64,000 nucleotides of DNA from Adiantum capillus-veneris (lineage: Eukaryota; Streptophyta; Polypodiopsida; Polypodiales; Pteridaceae). The notes beneath the pieces are model-generated. The model saw nothing but the letters and a program-made list of their open reading frames with translations. It was not told the DNA's origin and did no database searches. Of this stretch, positions 17,389 to 32,299 are shown piece after piece; within the stretch, counting starts at the first letter, position 1, and each line of letters opens with the position of its first letter. A program made the translations under genes and the position numbers. Location: contig CM043956.1 of NCBI GenBank assembly GCA_014529385.2, positions 60,397,120 to 60,461,119 on the forward strand, in the 5' to 3' direction.

Positions 17389-17530
17389 CACCTTAGTCAG
17401 CAAGCATGACAAAACACCTCAAGCTTGGGTAGTGTTCCCACAAGCACCTCAAGCTCCCTAGTCGGCAAGCACGACAAGAACCTCAAGCATCTTAGTCAGC
17501 AAGCACAACAAGCACCTCAAGCACCTTAGT
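17389..17530. repeat. Short tandem repeat, period about 34 bp, three to four units
   Basis: Repeated units read cttagtcagcaagca, then a 'gacaa' word, then cacctcaag. They start near 17390, 17457 and 17490, with a partial unit near 17520. The repeat lies in the right part of the old LTR relic and is not seen in the two better-kept LTRs. Confidence 0.6.
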
Positions 17531-17741
17531 CATCATAGGTTTATCACATAATGGATCCCCACTACTATTGTATGATCGTGAAGTTCACGAAGTCTTCCTG
17601 TTCCTCTGAGATTATGCATAAAAGTAGAGTTTCATCATTGTTTTTATAGTACAATTTCCCTACTATTAGATGATACATAGTGGACTGTTCAATCAAATAT
17701 AGAAAGTGGAATTTACATATCTACTTTTTCTATGATCATTA

Positions 17742-17826
17742 TGTTAGGAAATAAGACGTAGCTAAATAGATTTTTGAATAGATTACTTAATGGAGAGAGA
17801 TAGATTTCACACACAAGAGATTATAG

Positions 17827-17865
<39 letters not shown>

Positions 17866-18541
17866 CATGATATACGTGGTTCACCCAATGTGGGCTACGT
17901 CCACGGGAAAGAAGCCACTCAATGGCTTTAGCACTTCAAAAGAAGAAGTAGTTTACAAAGGGATTATACCCTTAATGGAGCTCCCGCCTTGCTTCACTCT
18001 CACCACCTCACACTCACCTTGTTGCATCAACTTCACACTATAAAATGTGTGTAAAAATGGCCTTCTTTTATAGGCGAAAAGGGCTGCCCTCTCTTATGAG
18101 AGGCAGCCATGTGTAGCCGCCCTTGTGCGAATAAGTCCAAATCGGACCCTCCAATCCGCCCATGTGTGGCCGCCCTTGAGAAGACAAGTCCGCTTTTGAA
18201 TTCGGCCACCGTCCATTGACTTCCGACCACTGGCCACCGGCCATTGACTTCCGACCACCGGCCATCGGCCATTGACTACCGGCCACCGAGCAACCGACCG
18301 GTTGTTTTCCGACCACTTTCCGGCCGCCGTCCGGCCATAATATTCCGGCGGAAAAAAAAGTCTCGGGGGCGGAGGCCCCCGAGGCCTCTAAAGTTGCCCC
18401 TGATTCTTGTCCATTAAAATTTTGGTTTCCGGTGAGTGATTTTCCTTCACACACGATGGCTTCTCCTCATAATGGGGGCCTTACAAATGTGCGCTTTTAC
18501 CACAGAAAATTACAAGGGTAAATCAGGCTCCATACTTAACA
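17742..18541 (-). repeat. Copia 3' LTR (left copy)
   Basis: 800 bp, TG...CA ends. It holds a short (GA)n tract (17831-17861), a GC-rich minisatellite of about 26 bp units (ggccaccggccattgacttc, about 18205-18300) and a 9 bp-stem hairpin ctcgggggc/gcccccgag near 18361-18383. A purine tract (aagtgggagat on the minus strand) adjoins its inner edge. Confidence 0.95.
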
Positions 18542-18599
18542 ATCTCCCACTTGGAGACTGATCTCCAAACCAAACCTGTGACTGCTTTCCATTTTGGCT

Positions 18600-21500
18600 T
18601 CTTATCCTTGAATGCCGATTGAAGATGAGCAAAAGCTCAACTTCTCCTTGTTGACCACCTTTGTAAACATGTCTGCAGGATTTTCACTTGTATGCACCTT
18701 TCCTAGCTTTAGCTGTCCCTCTTCCAAAAGAGTGCGTATGAAGTGATATCTCACCTCAATGTGCTTTGTCCTTGAATGAAAGGCTGAGTTCTTCGCAAGA
18801 TGGATAGCGCTTTGGCTTTCACTGTACAAGACACAATTGTCTTGTTTGAATCCAAGCTCTTCTAAGAATCTGTGAAGCCACAGAATTTCTTTGCTTGCCT
18901 CCGTCATTGCTACATACTCTGCTTCCGTGGTAGAAAGTGAAACCACTTTCTGCAGCTTTGAAGCCCAGCTTACTGCTGTGCCTCCAACCATGAACACATA
19001 GCCAGTAGTGCTCCTTCGAGTATCTTTGTCACCTGCCATATCTGCATCAACATACCCTTCCAAAAAAATATCAGTTCCTCCAAAATACAAAGCATTTGTT
19101 GTTGTCCCTTTTAGATACCTAAGTATCCACTTCACAGCTTGCCAATGCTCTTTACCTGGGTTTTCCATGAACCTACTCACAACTCCCACTGCATGTGCAA
19201 TGTCTGGCCTTGTCCGGACCATAGCATACATTAGAGAACCTACCGCTGCAGCATATGGAACTTTAGACATATAGGCTATCTCCTCTTGTGTCTTTGGACA
19301 CATATCCATCGTTAGTTTAAAATGACCAGCCAAAGGTGTAGAAACTGGTTTTGCATTTTGCATTGCAAACCTTTCTAGTACCTTCTTGATGTAATCTTCT
19401 TGAGATAGCTTTATCGTCTTCTTCGTCCTGTCCCTTGATATTTTCATACGAAGTATCCTCTTTGCAGCACCTAAATCTTTCATTGAAAAAGATTTGGACA
19501 GCTCCTCTTTTAGGTCTTTGATGTCCTGCATGTTAGCACTTGCAATCAACATGTCATCAACATACAACATTAGGATGATGAATTTTCCATCTCCCAAATT
19601 CTTCGTGTAGACGTAGTGATCCGAGTTGCATCTTGTGAATCCATGATCCAACATCCATCGATCAAACTTCAAGTACCATTGTCTTGATGCTTGCTTTAAA
19701 CCATACAAGCTCTTCTTTAATCTGCAAACCATTTTCTCCTTACCTTTTACTTCATACCCCTTTGGTTGAAGCATGTAGATTTCCTCCTCTAAGTCACCGT
19801 GAGGGAATGCCGTATTTACATCCATTTGCTTGAGATTTAGATCATGAGCAGCCACAAGGCTTAAGACAAGCCTAATTGAGTTCATTTTTACAACAGGAGA
19901 AAATATTTCATTGAAATCAATACCTTTCTTTTGAGAAAAACCTTTTACCACAAGCCTAGACTTGTACCTTTTCTTCCCACCTTCTTCTTCCTTCAGCTTG
20001 TACACCCATTTGTTTTGAAGTGCCCGCTTACCTTTAGGCAACTCAACCAACTCCCATGTTTGGTTGCGATGTAGTGAGTCCATCTCCACTTGCATGCTCT
20101 TCGTCCATTCTTCTTTGGATTCATGTTGCATAGCTTCTTCGTATGATTCCGGCTCTCCAGAATCTGAGATCAAGAGATGGTTGAAGGAAGGAACAAACCT
20201 TTCTGGAGGTCTACTTGCTCTTGTAGATCTTCGGGGAATAGGTTGAGGCTCCTCATTTGGTTGACGTTGTTGCACATTGTCACCATTTGTAGTCCTTGAG
20301 TCTTCACCGTCCTCAAGCTCCATGTACTCATCACCTGTTTCTTTTGTTTGTTTTCTTTCCATGTAATCTTTGTACATATTTTGTTCGTTAAAAATTACAT
20401 CCCTACTCCTTAATATTTTACCATCTTCAGGATTCCATAGGCGATACCCAAAGTCTCCTTCTCCATAGCCAATGAAGAAACACTTTTTGGACTTTGCATC
20501 TAGCTTTGATCTTAGGCTTCTATCTATGTGCATGAAAGCCTCACACCCAAACACTTTGAGAAATGCATAATTCACCGGTTTACCTGTCCATGCCTCTTCT
20601 GGAACTCCCCCATCCAATGCCGTTGAGGGTGACCGATTGATTAAGTACACAGACGTACTTACAGCTTCCGTCCAAAGCTCAAGCGGTAGGCCTGCATGTA
20701 GCCGCATGCTTCGTGCTCGTTCCATGATTGTCCTGTTCATCCTTTCCGAAATCCCATCTTGTTGAGGTGTCCTTGGGGTTGTCCTTTGCCTCCGAATGCC
20801 ATTGCTAGCACAAAAGCTTTCAAAAGCTTGGCTGCAATATTCGCCTCCATTGTCGGATCTGAGGCATTTAACCTTGGTACCTGTTTCATTCTCCACAAAG
20901 GCTTTCCACCTTTGAAATATGGAAAATACATCGGATTTATTCTTCATGACATAAACCCATGTTTTTCTAGTCGCATCGTCTATGAATGTTACATAGTACA
21001 ATGAGCCACCAAGTGATGGTGTACTTGCAGGACCCCAAACATCAGAATGAACCAACTCAAGTTTTTTATTTTTTCTTTCATTTCCTGATTTTTGAAATTT
21101 TACCCTCTTTTGTTTACCATAAACACAATCTTCACAAAACTCTAAGTCCACTTCTTTCAAACCTGGTAGAAGCTTCTTTGTTTGAAGGATTTGCATTCCT
21201 TTGGCACTCATATGCCCAAGTCGGTAGTGCCACACCGCACTATCAACTTCTGTAGTTGCTGCACAAGCTGAAGGTTGCGTGCTAACAATACACAAGTAAA
21301 GTGTACCGACCTTTTCTCCCTTGGCAACCACCAAAGATCCCTTTGAGATCTTCCACCGTTTGTTTCCGAATGCAATATTGTGACCTTCATCGTCCAATTG
21401 TCCTGTAGAGATTAAATTTTTGCGAAGAGAAGGAACATGCCTAACATCTTTAAGCTTCCATTCATTTCCGTAAACAGTTTTGACAGAAATTGTACCTTTG

Positions 21501-22485
21501 CCGACAATCTCACAAGCTTCATCATCTCCCAAGTATACATACCCAAAATTACCTTTGGTGTAGTCTTGGAAATGTTGCTTGTGTGGTGTCGCATGGAATG
21601 AAGCCTCGGAATCTACTATCCAGGAATTAGACACATTGTCTAATGAGAGAATTAGAGCATCTTGCTCTACTTTACCTGCCACATTGGCCTCTGATGTTGG
21701 CTTGTTGTCTTGAGACTCTGTCTCCTTCTTCTTCTTGGACCAGCAATCCTTCTTGACGTGGCCCTTCTTGCCGCAATTCCAACATTCAAGAACTGACTTT
21801 GTGCGTGACTTGCTCTGTCTTGAGCGATCACGACCTTTTTGGCTTTTGAACCTCTCCTTAGGCCTTCCTCTTGTTTCCACTGACAATGCAGCACTTGATG
21901 ATTCTCCTGTGCTTCTCCTTCGTATTTCCTCGCTTAGGAGAACACCCACAACATCATCAAACTTAAGAGTATTTGTACCAGAGATAGAATTACTTACAGC
22001 CATCGCAAGGCTGTCCCAACTATCCGGTAGAGATGATAGTATAAGGAGAGCTCGCACTTCGTCATCGAAATTGATTTTCACCGATCGAAGTTGATTTATG
22101 TTTGTGTTAAAGTCATTTAGGTGTTCTGCAACTGAACCATTCTCTGCCATCTTTAGATTGAACAAGCGCTTCATAAGAAATACCTTATTGGATGCTGATG
22201 GTTTCTCGTAGAAGTCGTCAAGTGACTTCATCAAGTCCTACGTGGTCTTCATCTCCGAAACATTGAAGGCCACCGTTGATGCCAAGCTTAACCCAGTGCC
22301 TTTCGATCAAGGACAATCCATGCTTCATCTGCCATTGTTGCGGGCTTCTTCGCAAGACCGCCTAGTGGCAAATAGAGGTCCTTCTGGTAGAGATGGTCTT
22401 CAATCTGCATCTTCCAATGTTGGTAGTTTTTGCCGTTGAACTTCTCAATCTTAAGCTTCCCTTCCTCCGCCATAACTCCCACTCA
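18600..22485 (-). mobile_element. Copia gag-pol coding region
   Basis: Parts on the minus strand, in order: gag (about 22480-21800), CCHC zinc knuckle CWNCGKKGHVKKDC (about 21788-21747), aspartic protease beginning NSWIVDS (near 21625), pre-integrase zinc region with YRLGHMS (near 21230), integrase core from HSDVWGP (about 21060-20550), reverse transcriptase with YVDDMLIA (core near 19560, domain about 20040-19330) and RNase H with VDADMAGD and STTEAEY (about 19050-18700). In this family the parts are made as one polyprotein and cut by its own protease. The long pol portion is well preserved; the element as a whole counts as broken at about one or two points. Confidence 0.92.
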
Positions 22486-22530
22486 ATTCAAGGAATCCTT
22501 TCCTTGAGATAATTTAGCTACGAGCAAACC

Positions 22531-22546
22531 TTGCTCTGATACCAGT
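22531..22546 (-). promoter_or_regulatory. Copia primer-binding site
   Basis: On the minus strand actggtatcagagcaa follows the 5' LTR directly. The tggtatcagagc core pairs with the 3' end of plant initiator-Met tRNA, the usual primer for this group. Confidence 0.85.
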
Positions 22547-23340
22547 TGTTAGGAAATAAGACGTAGCTAAATAGATTTTTGAGTAGATTACTTAATGGAG
22601 AGAGATAGATTTCACACATAAGAGATTATAGAGTAGAGAGAGAGAGAGAGAGAGAGAGAGTACACACGATATACGTGGTTCACCCAATGTGGGCTACGTC
22701 CACGGGAAAGAAGCCACTCAATGGCTTTAGCACTTCAAAAGAAGAAGTAGTTTACAAAGGGATTATACCCTTAATGGAGCTCCCGCCTTGCTTCACTCTC
22801 ACCACCTCACACTCACCTTGTTGCATCAACTTCACACTATAAAATGTATGTAGAAATGGCCTCCTTTTATAGGCCAAAAGGACTGCCCTCTCTTATGAGA
22901 GGCAGCCATGTGTAGCCGCCCTTGTGCGAATAAGTCCAAATCGGACCCTCCAATCCGCCCATGTGTGGCCGCCCTTGAGAAGACAAGTCCGCTTTTGAAT
23001 TTAGCCACCGGCCATTGACTTCCGACCACTTGCCACCGGCCATTGACTTTCGACCACCGGCCATCGGCCATTGACTACCGGCCACCGACCAACCGACCGG
23101 TTGTTTTCCGACCACTTTCCGGCCGCCGTCCGGCCATAATATTCCGGCGGGAAAAAAAGTCTCGGGGGCCTCTGCCCCCGAGGCCTCTAAAGTTGCCCCT
23201 GATTCTTGTCCGTTAAAATTTTGGTTTCCGGTGAGTGATTTTCCTTCACGCACGATGGCTTCTCCTCATAATGGGGGCCTTACAAATGTGCCCTTTTACC
23301 ACAGAAAATTACAAGGGTAAATCAGGCTCCATACTTAACA
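22547..23340 (-). repeat. Copia 5' LTR (right copy)
   Basis: 794 bp, the partner of 17742-18541. It has the same GA tract, GC-rich minisatellite and hairpin; the four-base hairpin loop differs between the copies (GGAG on the left, CTCT on the right). Confidence 0.95.
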
Positions 23341-23345
23341 CATTA

Positions 23346-24240
23346 GAGTGACTAGATACTTTGACCATCTCGATATCATCTCAACAAAGAACAAATATAC
23401 GTCCAAAAAATTCTCATCAATTCCTAAGGTGATGCTTGATAAGTGATCATCTTTCTAATGTGTGGTTCTGTTCTTAACAACCACCATAAAGTCAAACTCT
23501 AGTAAGATGATGAACCATCTCACAACTCTTCCCGTATTATATGTTTTCTTGACAAGATAAAGTAGGACAACCATATTTTTCAATTAGTGCTTGAAATTTT
23601 TGATGACATAAACTAGTCCAAGAACTTCTCTTTTTCCCATGGTGTAATTCTACTTTATTGTGTCCAATTTCCCTGCTAGCTATGAGATAGAAAAATCCAT
23701 GGTTCCCTCTTATAGTTGTGACAATATGCTACCAGCAGAAAATTTTGAAGCATGAACATGCACATGGAAATCTTTCTTCTAATATGGGGCTTTCAAGGTT
23801 GGAGTTGAAGACAAGGTTTTCTTGATCTTTTGAAATGACTCTTTTCACTCTTAGTCCACTCCATACATGGGCTTGGAAATTATAGAATATATGTAGATAA
23901 ATCTCCATTAATAACCAAAATGCGCAATGAATGCTTGACCTTTCCTAGTCTAGGAATTTTAGCAATCACTAGCACTTTCTCCATATCGGTGGTAGTCCCA
24001 TTTTGGAAACTACATGTCAAAGAATTTTTCCCTCTTTAACCACCATGAATATATATTTTTTAGGATTTAAACAAATCCTATCAAGATAGAACTTCTCAAA
24101 GACACTCTTGAGGTGCTCAAAATGGTTTGCTTGTTTGGACAAGGGCTGCATGCACATGTCATCCATATAAACCTCCATTCTTCATGTATTATAAGGACAG
24201 TATGAAGATTTTTCCATATGGCCAAATCTTCAAGACATTA
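23346..24240 (-). mobile_element. Decayed gypsy reverse transcriptase/RNase H fragment
   Basis: Read on the minus strand, this stretch gives scattered but ordered pieces of gypsy pol: HLKSVFEKFYLDRICLNPKK (end of the reverse transcriptase), KESFQKIK (start of the RNase H linker) and VLGLVYVIKNF (RNase H). It has many breaks. Its orientation and place fit the inner part of the element whose LTR relic lies at 16219-17736, the two being pushed apart by the copia insertion. Confidence 0.7.
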
Positions 24241-24995
24241 GTGATTCCCAAATTAGCTCTAAAATCTCAAACTCTCTAATTTGGTGTGGGCCCTGCTAAA
24301 GGCCCAAGCCTAGCGACTGCACATCAAGGATGGATACAAAGTAGTAGTAGAGATTGGATCTACACATTTTCCCAACATGGTCATGTAATTCAATTTCCCA
24401 ATTTAATTAAAGCCATTGTAATAATTGTGGTGTAGTACAAGTTGAGTGAGAGTTTCAAGATGTAAAGAATATGTCATGTCAGTTAGTGTGCTTAGGTTGT
24501 AGATACACTAAGTTGTGGAGCCCTAAATACCTTGGATGCTTGGACATTGCACATTTTAACCCTAGATATATAAGGCAGTGCGTAAATGGAATTAGGGTTT
24601 TGAGCCTCATTTGTTAAGAGCATCTCTAGTGAGAGCTCATGTGGTGTGTGTCCATGGAGTCCTTGAGCTTCTCCTTGCTCATGTGACTTGATTAACATTT
24701 ATCAATGCTCTTAATTCTCTTTTACTAAGCCTCTTTCATAGTGACTCTCTTTTGATTATCATATTAACTAATTAGTGGTTAATCACTCTCTAATCTTGTG
24801 TCATTACCCTCTATTCTTTGTGTGTGCATGTAAGTTTGATTAGAGTATTAAGGCCGGCTAGCGTGCGCATATCCCCAGTCTACTGGATTGCAATTCTATT
24901 CAATAGGGCTATATTTTCAGTGTTACAAACTTGTAATGTACGATGAGGAAAATGGACCTTTGCATGTAATTCCCATAAAGCTCATAATAGTGACT

Positions 24996-25031
<36 letters not shown>

Positions 25032-25051
25032 AAGGGAGAGAGGAATATATA
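24241..25051. other. Intergenic, no gene; one (GA)n tract
   Basis: Ordinary AT-rich sequence separating two gypsy elements. A (GA)n tract lies at about 24999-25027, just left of the next LTR. Short open frames here have no recognisable motif. Confidence 0.4.
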
Positions 25052-26652
<1,601 letters not shown>

Positions 26653-27179
26653 TCACCTCTCTCTTGAAATCATAGTCGTCTTCGGCTATGAGGTAGAGAA
26701 GGTAAAGCCTAGTCATTAGTCCGTTTGCTAGCGGGTAGAGGATCCCTATTTTACCCTACGACACCGTTCCAGAATGGATGACCAATCCATTTAGTGCTTG
26801 AGAGCCTTAGCTGCCGCAATCATGTATGCACATTAGTCCGTATCAATCTTCCATAGTAGAGTGACAAACTCTACTTGGTGTTCGTGAGACGTCGTCTCCA
26901 CAAACATGATCCTAAGCATGCACACTTATTAACATTTTTGAACAATAAAGAAAAAGAGAGTCTTATAAGACAAAAACTTTGTTCATTTATACATATTTAC
27001 ATTTTCTTACTCTAGGGAATCATTGTAAGTATTGACAAGGTTTAGGTTAATATCCTTTAATTGTATGCATTGTATCCATCTAGCATCTTCAAAAGGATAA
27101 TTTTTAAACTTGATAAGATATCGTCAGATAGTCTCATTGCCTCATAATACCTTGTCTTCGTGTCGGAGAATGGACTCGG

Positions 27180-30100
27180 GCTATAGCACTTCTTCTTGGT
27201 CCTCGATCTTCGGTGGGTCTTCAATGGTTGCTTCTTGAGGTGGCTCTCCTTTGTAAGGCTTTAGTAGGCTCACATGGAAAGCATTGTGTATGAGCCAATG
27301 GTTGGGCAAGTTGAGTCGATAGGTCATCTCATTGATTGGCCTAAGAATCTGAAAGGAGCCATAGTACCTTTTTGCTAACTTAGCATAGTACTTTTGGTGT
27401 CCCGTAGGATTCTTTCCCGTTATGTGCCTTAGTCGAGCCTTGGGAAACTTAAGCAAGACCCAATCATTTTGTTTAAAGGCTAGGGCTCTTCTGCGCTTAT
27501 CAGCAGTAGCCTTTTTCCTTTGCTGAGAGATGGATATAGCATCCTTAATCTTTTGAAAAGATTCTTGCAAGTCTCGGCTATATTCATCTGCAGCGAAGAT
27601 CTTCCCATGTACCTTGAGTAGCAGGGGACTTTTTTATCTTTCTTCTATTACCTCAAAAGGTGCTTTTCCCGCGGAAGTATGTACAATGTTATTGTAAGCA
27701 TACTCCACTAGAGGTAAGTACTTCTCCCATTGGGACTTTTGATCTACTTATGTGACATAAGCTTTTAGTAGATCAAGAATTGTTAGGTTAGCTATTTCAC
27801 TTTGGCCATCTGTTTGTGGGTGATAGGCCGAAGAGAAGTTTAGCCTTGTACCTAAATTCTCAAAGAGACCCTTCCAGAAATTACTGGTCATTCTAGGATC
27901 TCTATCCGACACTATGGACATTGGCAAGCTATGGTACTTGAAGATTTGCGATATAAAGAGGGTTGCCATTTGATGGGCCTTGATAGTCTTTTTGACAGGT
28001 ATGTAATGTGCTTGTTTGCTAAACATGTCCATTATTGTCCATATTCATGTAGTCCATGGATGGACTTGGGCAATCCAAAGATAAAATCCATGGATATGCT
28101 CTCCCATGGTACTGAATTAGGGATGGGAAAGGTTGAAGAAATCCAGGTTGCTTCTCTCTATCAAACTTTGTCTTTTGGCATACCACACATTTTGAAACAT
28201 ACTCTTGTATGTTTGTTTTCATGGCAGGCCAATAGAAATATGTTTCTATCCCTTTTAGGGTAGACTGAATCCCTCTCTGCCCCACATAAGGAGGAGCATG
28301 AGATTCATACATTCTCACGTAGTGAGTTAGTAACGCATAGTCTATTGCCATAGAGAAGATAACCATCTTGTAAGGTAAATGGTTCTTCCTTCTTCCCTAG
28401 TGCAAGGGCTGAAATCACATCTCTGAAATCGGGATCGATAGCGTACTCATCTATCATAGAAGATAGATCATTGTGAGTTGCTATGGATACCGCATTTACC
28501 CTCGGTCGTCTTTGAGAGTGCATCGGCCACTTGATTATGCTTGCCATCAATGTGAGCAATATTAAAATGAAATTACGAAAGGAAATTTTTCCACCTCATC
28601 TGTTTGTCGGAGAGCTTGGTCTGCGTCACAAAGTACTTAAGACTTTGGTGATCCATTCGCAGAATGAAAGGAGTCCCCAATAAATAGTTCTTCCACAAGT
28701 CTGGAGCATGTAGAACTGCTAAGAGTTCCTTCTCATATATCCCTAGAGCTTGCTCAATAGGGTCGAGCCTTCGATTTTCGTAGGCTATGGTGTGCCCTTC
28801 TTTGAGCAAAACAGCTCCAAGGCAATCACCAGAGGTGTTGCATTGGACCTCAAATGGCTTTGAGAGGTCTAGCAGTGTAAGCACAGGTTGAGAGATAAGC
28901 TTTTCAAAAGAATTTTTCTCCTTGGTGGACCATATATACCTATGTTTTTCTTTGTTAGGTCATGTAATGGTCCCGCGATTTGTGAGAACCTTTCTATGAG
29001 GCGTCTATAGTATGCACACATACCTATAAAGCTTCTTAGTTCATGCAGATTCCTTGGATTAGGCCATCCTTTTATTACCTCTAACCTTGATTGATCAATC
29101 TAGATGCCATCTTGAGAGATAATGTGACCTAAATACTGAATCTCTTGTAAGAAAATTTCACTTTTCTTTCGATTAATATAAAGTTTATTCTCTCATAAAA
29201 CTTAAAATATTACCTGGAGGTGTTTCTTGTGTTCGTCTAATGAATTAGAGTAGATGATTATATCATCAAAGAACACTCCAATAAAGGTTCCGTGAGGCTT
29301 GGATAGCTTCTCCATCAGGCGGTTAAATGTGGCTGGTGCATTGGTCAAGCCAAAAGGCATGACAATGTACTCGTAAAGACCAAACATAGTGCGAAATGCG
29401 GTCTTTACAATGTCTTGATCAACTATCCTTATTTGATGGTAGCTACTTTTTAGGTCAATCCTACTGAAGTAGGTTGACCCCTGTAGTTTATCAAATAGGT
29501 CTTCTACCCGTGGAACGGGAAACCTATTCTTGATAGTGATCCTATTTAGTGCTCTATAGTCGACACACATACAATATGTGCCATCTTTCTTTCGCACTAA
29601 TAACACTGGTGAACAAAATGGATATGAGCTAGGCCTAACCATGCCTTTCTCAACCAACTCATGAACTTGCCACATAATCTCCTCTTGTTGAGCTTGAGAA
29701 AATCGATAAGGAGGTTTATTAGGTGGTGAGCTTCCGGGAAGAAGTTCAAATGCATGGTCATCACCCCCTCGTTAAGGAGGTAGTTCACAAGGGACGTCGT
29801 CAATAAAAACATCTTGGAATCCCTTGAGGAAATTGGATCTCTAATTCCTTTTGATTGTTTATATCTTCTTTTGCTAAAACATTAGGTTCATTTTGAGAAT
29901 ATTTAACAAAAATCATGTACACAAAATTAGAGCTCTTTATTGACTTATCGAAATCTTGCTTATGTACAATGGGTATGGTACTACCCAACTCCTTAGCATC
30001 TATGTACATATCGTTTTCCTTGAACCTAAAGTAGATTTTCCTTTCAGGGAATTTAACATTGGCAGCCATGCAATCAAACCATGGTGCCCCTAGGATTACA

Positions 30101-31925
30101 TCCTCGTGCTTGAGAGGAGAGATGAAGAAATCATCCTTGTCCATGGACATGGAGCCTCAATTTCCCAATCAAGGCAGTGATTGAGGCTTCTTGCCCCTTG
30201 AAAGCACCATCGGGAGGTAGGTATTTCCCATCTCATAAGCTTGGATGCCTAGCTTGGTGGCCAACTTTGTGGATATGAAATTGTGAGTAGAACCAAGGTC
30301 AAAGAGAATGAAAGCATCATGTTCTCTTACCTTTCCCCAAGCATGGCGTAGAGGAGATCCTTTGTGATGAGCATCCTCTTCTTGAATTTTGACCAAGGTA
30401 GCTCTACGAGGCTCATTACGTGTATTCTTGTGGGGACAAGCACGATATGCATGCCCTTGCTCCACGCACTTGAAACAACGATTATCTTTTCGATAATGCT
30501 CTAGCTCTTTAGGAGCGAGTTTCTTTTTGCCTTTATAAAATCCCTTCTCCTTAGCTTTGTTGTTGATGTTGGCGTTGCCTTTGGGAGACTTTTGGATAAT
30601 GTCCTTCCCCTTAGGCTCATTACGGTCCTTGTTTTCCATGGGCTTAAGATATCTCTTAGCCCCTTGTTGGAAGTTGATTCTTGAAGCCACCATGGTATGG
30701 TGTATGACCGCAGGTATGGTGCGTGGCCTTTGGGAGTTAACATACTCCTCCATATCCTCAGTTAAACCCGCACAAAAATGTTGTTTTTACTCTCCAAAAT
30801 CCATCTTTTTGAAGACAATGCTTTGATGTGTGAATCCCAAAACTTGTCTACATATTTGTGAATAGATTCATAGGGAGAGAGCTTCAAGCTTCACCTTTCA
30901 GTGAGTACTTTGTCTTTGGCATCAACAGTGTTTGGCCTTTCCATGTTTGTGGAGCTTCACCGTTTGCTCGTAGGCTAGACCACCATTTCCTGGTGGACTT
31001 TTGAAAATGCATAGCTACATGACGTAGCTTAGAGGACTCCCTGAAGCCCTCATCTCCAAATGCCGCATCGAATTGTCGATAAAGGCCAAGACTTTGTCCG
31101 TAGCACCAAAGGTGCCATTGTAGGTAAGGAAAGAGATGTTCTTTCCTCCCTCTTTGAACTTTTTGAGCTTGGATAAACTTTTCCAGGCGGCATAGTATTT
31201 CCTATGGCCTGTTCTTTTTGGGTGGTTCGAGATCTGCACCATCACTTTCTTCAGAAGAGGAAGAGTATGAGGAGGATGGAGAAGAGGGTCGCCTCTTTCT
31301 CGCCTTTTTCTTCCCTTGTTCCTCCTTGTGCACCATCACTTTCTTCAGACGAGGAAGAGGATGAAGAAGATGGAGAAGAAGGTGACCTCTTTCTCGCATT
31401 TTTCTTCTCTTGTTTTCTCTCTTCCCTCTTTGAATTATGTGTAGAGAAGTATACGATGGTCTTCTCCGTTTAGGGGGCGTTGGAGAGCATTTTGCCTGTC
31501 ATCTTCGTGAAGCCATCTCCGCCAAGGTGTCAGGAGACACTTATTTCTCGTTATTTTGGTGGGGGCTCTACCATTGAAACTTGGGTTCTCCTTTGGGAGG
31601 GAGATGCCTCATCGAGTAGCAAGTTTTCGAGCCCTCTTTTGGAAGTCTCACCAGGAGCCTTCCTAGGTACTCTCTCTTCTTGGTGGGGAGTTTGGAGAAT
31701 ACCATGGGTGCACAATTGCTGTAGCACTTCACCTTGGAAGGATGGATTGCCTAGGGCTTGTTGAAGCCTAGAAACAAGATAGTTTACAAGCATAGGGGCA
31801 TCATTAGTTGCTCTTTCATTAGCAAAATCAAAGCTATCAACATTCATTTCAATCTCTTTTCCCTTGTCAGCCATACTAGAAAATTTTAGGTGTAAGTTTT
31901 TACTTGTACTTTGGCACTTCAAACC
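27180..31925 (-). mobile_element. Gypsy gag-pol coding region
   Basis: Parts on the minus strand with approximate places: gag leader MADKGKEIEMNVDSF (near 31875), Ser/Lys-rich gag middle (31400-31000), CCHC knuckle CFKCVEQGHAYRACPHK (about 30480-30430), protease with FDLGSTHNFIS (near 30300), reverse transcriptase with VDYRALNRITIKNRFPVPR and FFDDIII (29650-29200), RNase H (28890-28570), integrase zinc finger ending CVVCQKTKFD (28310-28110), integrase core with SDRDPRMTSNFW and YHPQTDGQ (28030-27750) and a C-terminal tail with NDWVLLKFPKARL (27570-27180). Several breaks; dead. Confidence 0.9.
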
Positions 31926-32285
31926 CTAGTTGTTGCTCCTCTTTACCTTCAAAGATAAGCACTCAAGCATCTATACCCGTGGCTCGAATATCACTAATTG
32001 CAAGGAATAGAAGAGAGGGTTCAATGGAGCCAAGACAAGGAGCCAAGACAACACCGGTTCCTACCAAGCTTCTAATAGCTCAATAATGGTTAAGCCATAG
32101 GCAAGCCCCGTAGGACTCCATTATTAAGACCATAGCTCTTGATGATATCCCCATTAACTGCATAAAGCAGGCGTGCTTCAAGGATGAAAAATCCCTATTC
32201 TACTTACTCTTTTGCGATTAATAACACCAACCATTTGTAACAAGCTTGAGGACCTCTCTTCTTGAGCAAGAAAAGAGGAACCAAT

Positions 32286-32299
32286 AGCTCTAATACCAA
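32286..32299 (-). promoter_or_regulatory. Gypsy primer-binding site
   Basis: The minus strand reads attggtattagagc directly after the 5' LTR, an iMet-type primer site with a changed base. Confidence 0.7.

Larger units (their letters stand above)
17742..23340 (-). mobile_element. Ty1/copia LTR retrotransposon, nearly whole, young
   Basis: Two direct LTRs of about 800 bp begin tgttaggaaat and end atacttaaca. The insertion is flanked by a 5 bp target duplication, catta (17737-17741 and 23341-23345). On the minus strand the order is 5' LTR, iMet-type primer site, gag, protease, integrase, reverse transcriptase, RNase H, purine tract, 3' LTR; integrase before reverse transcriptase defines Ty1/copia. 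The coding part is almost continuous, with roughly one or two breaks, and the LTRs differ at about 20 sites by eye (near 3%), so the copy is young. It sits inside an older gypsy relic. Confidence 0.95.

Noticed and set aside
18033-18454. Frames encoding repeated Gly/Trp/Arg-rich peptide in the copia LTRs (also 22832-23253)
   Set aside because: They translate the LTR minisatellite, lie in both LTRs, and have no relation to known proteins.
20759-21255. Plus-strand open frames within 19000-22450
   Set aside because: Shadows of the copia polyprotein on the other strand.
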